Assembly (NCBI GenBank): GCA_035499555.1
Contig: DATJYO010000090.1
Location: forward strand, 62,001 to 126,000
DNA from: Bog-159 sp035499555
Lineage (GTDB): Bacteria; Acidobacteriota; Terriglobia; Bryobacterales; Bryobacteraceae
Direction: 5' to 3'
Length of the DNA: 64,000 nt
A program made the translations under genes and the position numbers. Of the stretch, positions 1 through 8,561 are shown in pieces. Under the pieces are notes generated by a model. That model was not told the origin of the DNA. It searched no databases and saw nothing but the letters and a program-made list of their open reading frames with translations. Positions within the stretch are counted from its first letter, which is position 1. Each line of letters begins with the position of its first letter.

Positions 1-227
1 ACGCGCCGCAGGATCGCGGCCAGCCGGCCTAGCGTCTGATTGTCGGCGGCTGCCGCCCGCGCGACTCCCGTATGCGCATTGAGTTCGTCGACGGTGCCGT
101 AGGCTTCGATCCGATGGCAGTCCTTGGGCACGCGCTGGCCGCCAGCCAGGCTGGTCTCGCCGGCGTCGCCCATCCGCGTGTAGACGCGGTTGATCGCCAG
201 GCGCGGCTCGTCGAATTTGTTGTCCAT
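1..227 (-). CDS. Cob(I)yrinic acid a,c-diamide adenosyltransferase, PduO type (partial)
   Basis: This is the first 75 codons of a gene that runs off the left edge. It starts at the ATG read on the minus strand from 227. The translation shows VYTRMGDAGETSLAGG at residues 14-29 and RIEAYGTVDELNAHTG at about 39-54. These are the ATP-binding N-terminal motif and the R-x-x-AYG-x-VDELN helix of PduO-type ATP:cob(I)alamin adenosyltransferases. The enzyme makes adenosylcobalamin from corrinoid and ATP in the cytoplasm. It lies downstream, on the same strand, of a riboswitch-controlled B12 receptor, which suggests a salvage locus. The C-terminal two thirds are outside the window, so completeness is unknown. 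Confidence 0.9.
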   Translation of the reverse strand, partial: MDNKFDEPRLAINRVYTRMGDAGETSLAGGQRVPKDCHRIEAYGTVDELNAHTGVARAAAADNQTLGRLAAILRR

Positions 228-300
228 GGTTCTTGATCCTCAATAAAAATACACCACCCGGCCGGTTCGCTGCTATCATGGAAAAAGATCTGGGTATGTT

Positions 301-489
301 ATGACACTCGAAGAACGTCTCGATAAACTCGCGGAAAGGCATGAGGCCTTGACTCAGACCGTCGAACTCATGGCCGCCGTGCAGCGCGAAAACGATGAGC
401 GCATGGCGCAGATGATGGAAGCCATCAATCGGCTGACCAACATCGTGGCCGCGCACGAACAACGCCTCGATCTTTCTCCCGACGCCTGA
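301..489 (+). CDS. Small coiled-coil protein of unknown function
   Basis: The 62-residue product is almost entirely charged helix with heptad-like spacing (LDKLAERHEALTQTVELMA, then MMEAINRLTNIVAAHEQRL). This suggests a short homo-oligomeric coiled coil, somewhat like SlyX-type proteins, though I do not recognise a named family. There is no signal peptide or membrane segment. It lies alone on the plus strand between two minus-strand B12 genes. The ATG at 301 has only a weak ribosome-binding site. An earlier ATG at 278 is closed by a stop after eight codons. Whether it is expressed cannot be judged from sequence alone. Confidence 0.5.
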   Translation: MTLEERLDKLAERHEALTQTVELMAAVQRENDERMAQMMEAINRLTNIVAAHEQRLDLSPDA

Positions 490-495
490 CGCCAC

Positions 496-2664
496 TTACT
501 TCGCCTTGGCCAGAGTCCACTTCAGCCCGGCCACAAAGTTCAGTTTGGGCGCCGGGTAACCCAGGACTTCCTCGTAAGACTGATTCAGCGCGTTGCGCAG
601 GTTTCCGTAGGCGGTCACGCCGTCCACCAGGCGAACGTTCAGGTTGATCCCCACATTCACGAAGCCTTTGCCGGGGTAGAGGCCCGCGGTAGCGCCGTAA
701 TAGGGGTCGACGTCCAGATCCGAACCGCGCATGTAGCCGGTCACATTCGCGGCGAATCGCCCGTGAGTGAACGTCGATACGAATGATCCCGAATTAGCCG
801 GCCGCCGGATCAGTTCCTGGCCCACCGTGAACGGTATTGGCGCCAGCCCGGCGGAGCCGCTCAGCGACAGCACCGCGGAATCGAGGTAGGTGTAAGACGC
901 CGCCAGCGAGATCCAGGGCGCCGGCCGCAGCCGGCCCGATAGCTCCGCGCCTTCGGTGCGCGCATTGGATAGGTTCGCCGTCTGATAGGCGCTCAACACC
1001 GCCAGGTCGCCGCCCAGTGACACGATCAGATCGTAGAAGCGGTTGTAGAAATAAGTGGCGTCCAGCGACAGCCGGCCGCGCCATAGCCGCTGTTCGGCGC
1101 CGGCGTCGAGGCTGGCGGTGCGTTCGGGCTTCAAGGCCGGATTGTCTGTAAACGCCAGTTCCAGGCCCGCGGGCGGCCGTATGCCCGTGCCGAAGGAAGC
1201 GTGCAGCCGCGTGCCGGCACGCAACACGTAACTGACCGCCAGCTTGGGATTGACTTTGGTCTCCGTGTTAGCCAGGAAGGCCGGCCGGCCGTAGGCGGTA
1301 TTCTCCGGTATGTATGGCGTGCCGATGATCTCGCCCCGCACGCCGGCATTCAGGAACAGGCCGCCGAACTGAAAGCGATTCTCCCAGTAAATGCCGGCAT
1401 CGTCGCGGCGGATGGGAAATGGATCGAAATTATCGTTGCTGATATAAGTATTCTTCACTTCCTCGCGGGTCAGACTCACGCCCACGGCTGCCGTATACCA
1501 CGGCGTCACACTGAGGATGCCGCGGGTTTCGAACTGGCCGCGCAGATCCTGCTCGAAGCTGAACCCGTAAGGGCTGGTATAACCGCTGTTCTCCAGAAAG
1601 AAGCTGCCGAAAGTGTCCTGCCGCCAGTGCGGCGAGAGATCCGCCTGGTGATGCAGATAGTAATCCGAGAAGTTGTTCTTGTCGCGGCTGATCGGATCCA
1701 GGCCCGGAAAGTCATGCCCGGGATCGGAGCCATACGGCCCCGGATCGCCCACGTCGTTCGCGTTGTAACCGCCGCCGAACGACAGGTTCTGGCGGCCGAA
1801 TGAACGCGTCACGCGCAGCGCCACGCTGTCGTTGCGATAGTCGCTGTTGGCCACCGGACCGTTGTCACCCATTTGTGACACAAACGCCGAGATGCCGAAG
1901 CCCTGGAAAGCACCTGCCCCGCCCAAAGCGAAACGGTGCTGCTGGTAGGTGCCGCCTTCGGCCAGGACGTCCAGGTACGGCTCATCCCCCGCCGAACGGG
2001 TCACGAAATTGACCGTGCCGCTGTTGGCGTACGCGCCGTAGACCGCGGATTGCGGCCCTTCAATCACCTCCACCCGTTCCAGCCAATCGGTGGGCACGTG
2101 CGCGAAATCGAAGCTGCCGCCGAACATGTTGACCGGCACGCCGTCGATCTGCACCTGCGTGAAGTTGTAATCGCCGCCGCGGATGAACATGTCCGCGACC
2201 GCGCCTGGGCTGCCGTTCTGACCAATGGTGATGCCGGGCAGATAGCGCAACAGATCCACCGCCAGACCTTCGTTGCGCTCCGCGATCTCCTGGCGCGGCA
2301 CGATGGTGACGCTGCCGCCCTGCTCGTTCAAGGGCGCGTCGATCGCCGATCCGACGACCCGCATCGAATCCACTTGCGGCGCGATATTGAGTTGGACTGT
2401 GAGCTCCGCCGCGGGCGGAATGCTCCTGGTCTCGAAGCCCGGCGCAGTCACGGTAAGATGTGCCCGGCTGTCCGCGGCGATCTTCAAGGTGAAACCGCCG
2501 CCGGGATCGGTAGTGGTCTGGGCGATGACGCCCAGCCGGTTGACGGCGGAAACCTGGGCTCCAGAGATGGCCGCACCCGATGGGTCGAGCACGCTTCCGT
2601 GAACGGTGATCGATGTGGCGGCGGCCGCGGGCAGCAGCCCCAGCCATAAGACAAGAAATCGCAT
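496..2664 (-). CDS. BtuB-like TonB-dependent cobalamin receptor
   Basis: This is a 722-residue outer-membrane receptor. A signal peptide (MRFLVLWLGLLPAAAA) is followed by a carboxypeptidase-regulatory-like beta domain (about residues 20-95: HGSVLDPSGAAISGAQV, then DPGGGFTL). Next come a plug domain (about 105-230, with LLRYLPGITIGQNGSPG and IDGVPVN) and a beta-barrel ending in an aromatic-rich strand. The start at 2664 is chosen because it opens a signal peptide and has a GGGAGGAG Shine-Dalgarno seven bases upstream; an upstream in-frame ATG at 2733 lies inside the riboswitch. The cobalamin riboswitch in the leader identifies the likely substrate as B12 or another corrinoid. The extra N-terminal domain is usual in Acidobacteria but absent from enterobacterial BtuB. 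Confidence 0.9.
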   Translation of the reverse strand: MRFLVLWLGLLPAAAATSITVHGSVLDPSGAAISGAQVSAVNRLGVIAQTTTDPGGGFTLKIAADSRAHLTVTAPGFETRSIPPAAELTVQLNIAPQVDSMRVVGSAIDAPLNEQGGSVTIVPRQEIAERNEGLAVDLLRYLPGITIGQNGSPGAVADMFIRGGDYNFTQVQIDGVPVNMFGGSFDFAHVPTDWLERVEVIEGPQSAVYGAYANSGTVNFVTRSAGDEPYLDVLAEGGTYQQHRFALGGAGAFQGFGISAFVSQMGDNGPVANSDYRNDSVALRVTRSFGRQNLSFGGGYNANDVGDPGPYGSDPGHDFPGLDPISRDKNNFSDYYLHHQADLSPHWRQDTFGSFFLENSGYTSPYGFSFEQDLRGQFETRGILSVTPWYTAAVGVSLTREEVKNTYISNDNFDPFPIRRDDAGIYWENRFQFGGLFLNAGVRGEIIGTPYIPENTAYGRPAFLANTETKVNPKLAVSYVLRAGTRLHASFGTGIRPPAGLELAFTDNPALKPERTASLDAGAEQRLWRGRLSLDATYFYNRFYDLIVSLGGDLAVLSAYQTANLSNARTEGAELSGRLRPAPWISLAASYTYLDSAVLSLSGSAGLAPIPFTVGQELIRRPANSGSFVSTFTHGRFAANVTGYMRGSDLDVDPYYGATAGLYPGKGFVNVGINLNVRLVDGVTAYGNLRNALNQSYEEVLGYPAPKLNFVAGLKWTLAKAK

Positions 2665-2699
2665 TGTAGGCTCCTCCCTCGAGAGCCGCAATCCGGACT

Positions 2700-2851
2700 C
2701 TTGCCAGGCCGGTCTCCTGACTTGCGCTTCCACGGGCCGGTCAGCCTTCCCATCCCTGCGGACAGTGGCTCAAGCTGCGACCGGTCCTCCGCGCTTACAG
2801 TGGCGGGGCCGTGCTGGATTTTCACCAGCTTCCCATACAACGCCAGGCAAG
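2700..2851 (-). promoter_or_regulatory. Cobalamin (AdoCbl-type) riboswitch
   Basis: Read on the minus strand, the leader holds the conserved cobalamin-aptamer elements in order: GGGAAGCTGGTGAAAATCC, then CCCCGCCACTGTAA, then GCCACTG, then GGGAAGG, then the B12 box CAAGTCAGGAGACCGGCC. The closing P1 helix can form between CTTGCC (2846-2851) and GGCAAG (2700-2705). The aptamer ends about 35 bases before the receptor's start codon, with the Shine-Dalgarno in between. Control by hiding the ribosome-binding site when B12 is plentiful is therefore the likely mechanism. No U-tract terminator is visible in that short gap. Confidence 0.95.
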
Positions 2852-2930
2852 CTTTCGAACGATCCCAGGGTAACCGTTGGCGGGGCAAAACGCAAGAAGC
2901 AGCCAGGGAATGCTACCATGCCAGAAAACC

Positions 2931-3341
2931 ATGAACTACTTCCTGGCCAAAACCGATCCCGGGACCTACTCTGTTGACGATCTGGCGCGCGACGGCAAAA
3001 CCGTCTGGGACGGCGTCCGCAACCCGCAAGCGCTGCGCGCCATTCGCGAAATGCGCGCCGGCGACAAGGTATTCATTTACCACAGCCAGGGCGAGGCCGC
3101 CGTCGTGGGCCTGGCCAAGGTGGCATCCGCGCCGCGGACCGACCCAAAGGACGACAAGCTCACGGTGGCCGATTTTGAGTTTGTGACTCGTCTGGAGCCG
3201 CCCACCACCTTGCGTGAGATCAAAGAGGGGCATCTTTTCGACGACTGGTCCCTGGTCCGCCAGGGCCGGCTTTCGACCATGACGGCCCCGCCGGCGTTCG
3301 CCGAGTGGATGCGAAAGAGATATCCCAAAGCCAAAATCTAG
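2931..3341 (+). CDS. EVE domain-containing protein
   Basis: The 136-residue protein fills a single EVE domain: MNYFLAKTDPGTYSVDDL at the N-terminus, WDGVRNPQALRAIREMRAGD, VFIYHS, and a closing WSLVRQGRLSTMTAP. EVE proteins are PUA-like and are thought to bind modified bases in DNA or RNA. An in-frame ATG at 2877 would add 18 residues. I prefer 2931 because family members begin M-N-Y-W/F-L-x-K. The gene is divergent from the B12 receptor and starts just outside its riboswitch, so promoters may overlap. The bacterial role is usually unknown; some relatives lie in defence contexts, but none is visible here. Confidence 0.88.
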   Translation: MNYFLAKTDPGTYSVDDLARDGKTVWDGVRNPQALRAIREMRAGDKVFIYHSQGEAAVVGLAKVASAPRTDPKDDKLTVADFEFVTRLEPPTTLREIKEGHLFDDWSLVRQGRLSTMTAPPAFAEWMRKRYPKAKI

Positions 3342-3410
3342 AGGGTATCTGGATGGCGGCTGGACTTCCGGCGCTCGATTGATGCGATAATTCAATATCA
3401 TTCCTCATCA

Positions 3411-3428
3411 CGGGCGCGGATTCGCCCG
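3411..3428 (+). repeat. Perfect 6-bp hairpin between the EVE gene and a membrane ORF
   Basis: CGGGCG (3411-3416) and CGCCCG (3423-3428) form a perfect stem with a six-base loop. It sits 70 bases after the EVE stop codon and 17 before the next ATG. There is no following run of T, so it is a weak candidate for a terminator or a leader structure of the downstream gene. Confidence 0.3.
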
Positions 3429-3444
3429 CTATTTCAGGGGCTAC

Positions 3445-3849
3445 ATGGGAGTTTCGGCAATCGTGGTGGCCGCGCTCCCGATTCCCGCGGAAGCGTTCCG
3501 GCTGGTGCCGGCCTACACCGCGCAGCGTGGCTTGCTCGCCGTGTGTACATCGTTATTCGCCTTCCTGGTCCTGGCCTTCCTCTTCTATTCCCGGCACCGG
3601 ATCGCCGGAAGTATGTTCTGTCCCGGCGCGGGTGGCTGCTACGCCGCCAGGCCCGCCGCCGCTTGGCTTCCTTTGGTATTAATTCTCGGCTCCCTGGCCA
3701 TGGTCTTCTGCTACCAGGCCGAATTGGACGCTTCCATCAGCCTCCGGCGCCAGACCACGCAACTTATTGGCATCACCAAGGCCGACGATATCCTGGCCGG
3801 AACCGCCGTGACGGACATCCCCCGCGCCATCCCCCTGATGGTGCTCTAG
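3445..3849 (+). CDS. Membrane protein of unknown function, probably truncated by an amber stop
   Basis: The 134-residue ORF has two clear hydrophobic segments (GLLAVCTSLFAFLVLAFLFY, and WLPLVLILGSLAMVFCY) and a good AGGGG site before the ATG. I do not recognise the family. The frame closes with TAG at 3847-3849 but continues for another 52 codons to TGA at 4006. The continuation reads as convincing protein, LSIFICAEAAFVWMALREY, then LQDVLGITEQELLHP, including a third hydrophobic helix. The simplest reading is a 187-residue membrane protein with a nonsense mutation, so the gene may be a recent pseudogene. Readthrough or a sequencing error are alternatives. Confidence 0.55.
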   Translation: MGVSAIVVAALPIPAEAFRLVPAYTAQRGLLAVCTSLFAFLVLAFLFYSRHRIAGSMFCPGAGGCYAARPAAAWLPLVLILGSLAMVFCYQAELDASISLRRQTTQLIGITKADDILAGTAVTDIPRAIPLMVL

Positions 3850-4139
3850 CTCAGCATCTTCATCTGCGCCGAGGCGGCTTTCGTGTGGATGGCATTGCGC
3901 GAATATCTGCAGGATGTGCTCGGCATTACCGAGCAGGAACTGTTGCATCCGGGACACGCTGACAGCCGCGTGCCTACACTTCCGCATAGTGCTTCTCCCA
4001 ATTTCTGAATTTCCATTCCTGGATTTCGTTGTAAGTTACAGAAAAATTTACTACTATGGGAAAGAAGGGTGGCACCAAACGTGCTGGACAGGCCACTCTT
4101 GGGGTGAGGTGTGCCGGTAGCCCCAGGGCGAGCGGGTGA

Positions 4140-7094
4140 ATGTTCCAGGAACTCAAATTTCAGCTCTCCACGGCGATCCTGACCATCCTCACCATCGCCG
4201 CGGCCGTCTCCGCCGGCATCAATTTCCAACAACAGCACCGCTTCCGGCTGGCCGATGACGGGGCCGTGTGGGTGGATCGCGGCCAGCACGTGGAGGCGCT
4301 GTACGTCGATCCGGATGGTCCCGCCGCTCATGCGGGTCTCAAGACCGGCGACACGCTTCTCAAAATCAACGGCGCCGCTACCCGCAAAGCGATTGACGTG
4401 CCGCAGATCCTGGCGGCCGTAGGGACCTGGAACAAGGCCGACTATACCGCCAGCCGGAACGGCGTCGATTTCAAGGCGGCCGTCTACATCCGGGAAGTAC
4501 CGCCGGATCCGGCGGTCAATTACCAATATCTGGTGGGAGCGGCCTACCTGCTGATCGGCCTGTTTGTCTATTTCCGCCGGGGCAGCGCTCATAAGGCCCG
4601 GCATTTCTATATCTTGTGCCTGGTATCGTTCATTCTGGGATGCTTCCACTATACCGGCAAGCTGAACGGTTTCGACAAGGTCGTCTACTTCTCGAATGTG
4701 GCCGCCGGCCTGCTGGCGCCCACCGTCTTCCTGCACTTCTGCCTGACTTTTCCGGAAGCGCGCTGGTTCCGTAACAAAGCCCGTGTAGCGCTGCTGTATC
4801 TGCCTCCGGCGGTCCTGTTTGGCATTTGGCTGGGGATCACCTCCGGCACCCTGCGGGTCGGCATATCCCTGGTGGAACTGCGCTGGATGCTCGACCGCAT
4901 CTGGCAGCCGCTGCTGATTGTCCCCTACCTGTTGGGCGGCGTGGTTCTCAGCCTGGCATACCGCAAGGCGGAAGACCCCATCGTGCGGCAGCAGTTGAAG
5001 TGGCTGCGGAACGGAACGTTCTGCGGCGTGCTGCCCTTTGCCATCCTGTACGTCGCGCCCTACGCCTTGGGTATGCTGCCGAACCAGTACATGCGGCTGT
5101 CGGTGCTTTCGCTGATGCTGATCCCGCTGACGCTGGCCTACGCTATCGTGCGCTACCGGTTGATGGACGTCGATATCCTGTTCCGCCGCGGTTACGCCTA
5201 CACGCTCGCCACCCTCTGCGTGCTGGCGGCGTTTTACGGCATCGTCTTCTCCCTGGGCAGCCTGGTGCAAAAGAACTTCAAGGATGTCGGCAGTACCGGG
5301 TTGATCACCGTGATGCTGGCGGCCGCCTTCCTCTTCCAGCCCATCCGCAACTGGATTCAGGAACGCCTTGACAAGCACTTCTACCGCGACCGCTACGATT
5401 ACCGGCGCACCCTGGTCGAATTCGCCCGCGAGCTGAGTTCGGAAACCGACATGGACGCCATGCTGTCCTCGGTCTGTGACCGCCTGCTGCAGACTCTCTC
5501 CATCCGGCACATGGCGGTCTTTTTGGCGGAAGACCGCTCCGATGGGACCCCCTCCTTCCACCTGAAGAGGTCCATGGGCTCCCGCCGGCGGCCGCCCGAG
5601 ATCGCGCCCGATCAACTGGATTTGAGCTTTCTGAACTGGGATCTGCCGCAGCCCTTCATCTTCTTCGAGCGCACGCGGCATCAGCTCGATGCGGTGTCGC
5701 GGAGTTGGCCGCCCAGCGTACGCGCCGCCATCGCCGATCTGGACCTCACTTACTACCTGCCATGCCGGGTGCGCGGCCGCACCATCGCATACCTGGGCGT
5801 GAGCCGCACCGAAGACGGCGATTTCCTCTCCACCGTGGACGTGGAACTGCTCGCCACCATCGGGGGTTATGTCGGCATCGCCATCGAAAACGCCACCCTG
5901 TACCGCTCCCTGCAGCGCAAGATGGAGGAGTACGAACGCCTGAAGGAATTCAGCGAGAACATCGTCGAGTCCATCAACGTGGGGATCCTGGCGGCCGATC
6001 TGGACGACCGCGTGGAGAGCTGGAACACGCAGATCGAGAAGCTCACGGGCATTCCCCGCCAGTCGGCGGTGGGCCGCAAACTGGCCGAGTTGTTCCCGGC
6101 CAGCCTGGCCGAGCAGTTCGAACGCGTGCGCGGCGAAACCGGCATTCACCACATCTATAAGTTCGTCATGTCGCCCACGGCACTGTCGGCCATCTCCAGT
6201 CACGAGCCGGTGCCCATCAACGGAAACGGAAACAACAACGGCTCGCACTGCCTCGCCGGCGCCACGCTCAACGTGGCCATCGCGCCGCTGGTCTCCAAGG
6301 ATTTCGAGCAGATCGGACGGCTTATTATTTTCGACGACGTCACCGATCGCGCGGAACTCGAACAGCGCCTGGTGCAGGCCGACAAGCTCTCGAGCATCGG
6401 ACTCCTGGCCGCCGGGGTGGCCCACGAGGTCAATACGCCGCTGGCGGTGATCTCGACGTATGCCCAGATGCTCGCCAAGCAGGTGGGGAACGACGATCAG
6501 AAATCCATCCTGCTGGACAAGATCGCCAAGCAGACCTTCCGCGCCAGCGAAATCGTCAATTCCCTGCTGAACTTCTCGCGGACTTCCACCACCTCGTTCG
6601 GCGATGTGGACCTGAACAAGGTCATCCGCGAGACGATGTCGCTTTTGGAACACCAGATCCAGAAGGTGGGTATACAGGTGAAGCTGGATATCCCCGCCGG
6701 CTTGCCTCCGGTACACGGCAACGCCGGCAAATTGCAGCAGGTGTTCCTGAACCTGTTCCTGAATGCGCGCGACGCCATGGAAGGCGGTGGCGTCCTTTCG
6801 GTGTGCGCCTGGGCGGACGATTCCGGCGCGCGGATCGAGGTTTCCGATACCGGCCACGGCATCCCGCCGGAGCACATCCACCAGATTTACGATCCGTTCT
6901 TCACCACCAAGGGCGCCCGCAAAGGCACCGGGATGGGCCTGGCCGTGACCTACGGGATCATTCAGGAGCACAAGGGATCCATCGAAGTTTCCAGCCGCCC
7001 CGGCGGCACGCGTTTCCAGATTCGGTTACCCTGGTCGAGGATGGCCGGCCGTCCCCCCGCCGACGCCGTCCGGCAACCCGTAAATGCCGCTTGA
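4140..7094 (+). CDS. Membrane sensor histidine kinase with PDZ, 7TM, GAF and PAS domains
   Basis: The 984-residue protein has an N-terminal membrane helix (about 8-28) and a PDZ-like domain (about 45-120, DPDGPAAHAGLKTGDTLLKI). About seven membrane helices follow (130-400), then a GAF region (420-575) and a PAS region (595-715). A HisKA domain carries the phosphoacceptor H762 in GVAHEVNTPLAV, and a HATPase follows with N-box NLFLNARDAM and glycine boxes DTGHGIP and GTGMGLAVTYG. It should autophosphorylate H762 and signal to the response regulator, whose gene overlaps its 3' end. An extracytoplasmic PDZ suggests sensing of exported peptides or misfolded protein. That is inference; the ligand is not evident. 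Confidence 0.9.
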   Translation: MFQELKFQLSTAILTILTIAAAVSAGINFQQQHRFRLADDGAVWVDRGQHVEALYVDPDGPAAHAGLKTGDTLLKINGAATRKAIDVPQILAAVGTWNKADYTASRNGVDFKAAVYIREVPPDPAVNYQYLVGAAYLLIGLFVYFRRGSAHKARHFYILCLVSFILGCFHYTGKLNGFDKVVYFSNVAAGLLAPTVFLHFCLTFPEARWFRNKARVALLYLPPAVLFGIWLGITSGTLRVGISLVELRWMLDRIWQPLLIVPYLLGGVVLSLAYRKAEDPIVRQQLKWLRNGTFCGVLPFAILYVAPYALGMLPNQYMRLSVLSLMLIPLTLAYAIVRYRLMDVDILFRRGYAYTLATLCVLAAFYGIVFSLGSLVQKNFKDVGSTGLITVMLAAAFLFQPIRNWIQERLDKHFYRDRYDYRRTLVEFARELSSETDMDAMLSSVCDRLLQTLSIRHMAVFLAEDRSDGTPSFHLKRSMGSRRRPPEIAPDQLDLSFLNWDLPQPFIFFERTRHQLDAVSRSWPPSVRAAIADLDLTYYLPCRVRGRTIAYLGVSRTEDGDFLSTVDVELLATIGGYVGIAIENATLYRSLQRKMEEYERLKEFSENIVESINVGILAADLDDRVESWNTQIEKLTGIPRQSAVGRKLAELFPASLAEQFERVRGETGIHHIYKFVMSPTALSAISSHEPVPINGNGNNNGSHCLAGATLNVAIAPLVSKDFEQIGRLIIFDDVTDRAELEQRLVQADKLSSIGLLAAGVAHEVNTPLAVISTYAQMLAKQVGNDDQKSILLDKIAKQTFRASEIVNSLLNFSRTSTTSFGDVDLNKVIRETMSLLEHQIQKVGIQVKLDIPAGLPPVHGNAGKLQQVFLNLFLNARDAMEGGGVLSVCAWADDSGARIEVSDTGHGIPPEHIHQIYDPFFTTKGARKGTGMGLAVTYGIIQEHKGSIEVSSRPGGTRFQIRLPWSRMAGRPPADAVRQPVNAA

Positions 7095-8550
7095 GATGAC
7101 CGCACCACAAATCGCAGCCAACCAAGAAAAAGGCCGCATCCTGGTAGTGGACGACGAGCTGGATATCCGCGAGGGTCTCGACACGCTGCTCAGCCTGGAA
7201 GGCTATAGCGTCGAAATGGCCGCCAACGGTGTCGAGGGCTTGCGCAAACTGGGCACACGCGCGTACGATCTGGTGCTGCTCGATCTGATGATGCCCGACC
7301 GCTCCGGCATGGATGTGCTGCGGGAAGTCCGCGAGCGCGACCGGGAAACGCCCATCTTCATGATCACCGCCTACGGCTCGGTGGAAGCCGCCGTGGAGGC
7401 CCTGAAGCTGGGCGCCAACGATTACTTCTCCAAGCCCTGGGATAACGAAAAGCTGCTCATCGAGATCGATCGCATGATCTCCAAGCGGCGCCTGGAATCC
7501 GAGAACACCCAACTCAAACGCGCCCTCAAGCAGCGCTACAGCTTCCCCAACATCATCGGCAAGAGCGACCGCATGCTGCGCCTGCTGGACCTGGTGGGCC
7601 AGGTCGCGAGCAGCCGCTCCACGATCCTCATTACCGGCGAAACCGGGACCGGCAAGGAACTCATCGCCAAAGCCATCCACGCCAATTCGCCGCGCGCCGA
7701 CCGTTTGTTCGTGCCGGTGAACAGCGGCTCGCTGCCCGCCGATCTGCTGGAGTCCACCCTGTTCGGCCACGTGAAAGGCGCGTTCACCAGCGCGATTCAG
7801 AGCAAAAAGGGCTACTTCGAAGTCGCCGACCACGGCACCATCTTCTTCGATGAAATCGGCACCGTCGCTCCCGACATGCAGGCCAAGCTCCTGCGCGTCA
7901 TGCAGGAGAGGGAATTCATCCCGCTGGGCGCCACCGAGCCGGTGCGTGTGGACGTGCGCATTCTGGCGGCCACCAACGACGACCTGAAGAAGCGCGTGGA
8001 CGAAGGCACATTCCGCGAGGATCTGTACTATCGCCTCAATGTGATCAATATCGTGCTGCCGCCGCTGCGCGAGCGCAAAGAAGACATCCCGGCCCTGGTC
8101 AGCCACTTCTTTACCAAGTATTGCCGCGAGAACGAGAAGTTCCTCGACCCACAGGGCAGTTCGGTGCTGTACTTCCTGCCTGAGGTGATCCAGATCCTGA
8201 TGGAGCACAACTGGCCCGGCAACGTGCGCGAGCTGGAGAATGTCGTGGAACGCGCCGTGGTGCTGGCCACCGAACCGGCTGTGCCGCTGGAGGTGCTGCC
8301 GGATCATCTGCTGCAGTCGAGCGGTCTGCGCCTGCGCCGCGGCGAAGGCGGCGCCCTCCCCGTGGACGCCTCGTTGTTTGAGATCGTCGCCGACTTCGAG
8401 CGCCGCGTCATCATCGAGCAACTGGAGAAGCACAACGGCAGCCAGACCGAAGCTGCCGCCAGCCTGCATGTGCCGCTATCCACTCTGAATCAGAAGATCA
8501 AGCGGCTGGACATCAAGATTCCGAAGAAGTCGGATAGCGGCGGGCTTTAG
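7084..8550 (+). CDS. NtrC-family sigma-54-dependent response regulator
   Basis: The 488-residue protein has a receiver domain (18-130) with the acidic pair D23-D24 and phosphoacceptor D67 in LVLLDLMMP. An AAA+ domain (about 158-395) carries Walker A GETGTGKE and Walker B IFFDEIG, and a C-terminal Fis-type helix-turn-helix follows (GSQTEAAASLHVPLSTLNQKI). It should activate sigma-54 promoters when phosphorylated by the kinase encoded upstream, whose gene it overlaps by 11 bases. The start could instead be ATG 7096, which removes the overlap. The sigma-54-contacting L1 loop reads GAFTSA rather than GAFTGA (S236), an uncommon change beside the essential Thr. A role as an unusual activator is possible. 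Confidence 0.93.
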   Translation: MPLEMTAPQIAANQEKGRILVVDDELDIREGLDTLLSLEGYSVEMAANGVEGLRKLGTRAYDLVLLDLMMPDRSGMDVLREVRERDRETPIFMITAYGSVEAAVEALKLGANDYFSKPWDNEKLLIEIDRMISKRRLESENTQLKRALKQRYSFPNIIGKSDRMLRLLDLVGQVASSRSTILITGETGTGKELIAKAIHANSPRADRLFVPVNSGSLPADLLESTLFGHVKGAFTSAIQSKKGYFEVADHGTIFFDEIGTVAPDMQAKLLRVMQEREFIPLGATEPVRVDVRILAATNDDLKKRVDEGTFREDLYYRLNVINIVLPPLRERKEDIPALVSHFFTKYCRENEKFLDPQGSSVLYFLPEVIQILMEHNWPGNVRELENVVERAVVLATEPAVPLEVLPDHLLQSSGLRLRRGEGGALPVDASLFEIVADFERRVIIEQLEKHNGSQTEAAASLHVPLSTLNQKIKRLDIKIPKKSDSGGL

Positions 8551-8561
8551 CCGGCGCCCCG

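Noticed and set aside
3846..6971. Minus-strand open frame of 1041 codons antisense to the histidine kinase gene
   Set aside because: It is the complement of a confidently identified kinase gene, has no recognisable domain, and its composition (repeats of Gln, His and Val) is typical of antisense frames in GC-rich genes.
6958..8469. Long minus-strand frame antisense to the sigma-54 regulator gene
   Set aside because: It is a shadow of a gene with complete REC, AAA+ and Fis domains. The translation is rich in His, Gln and Ala without protein motifs.
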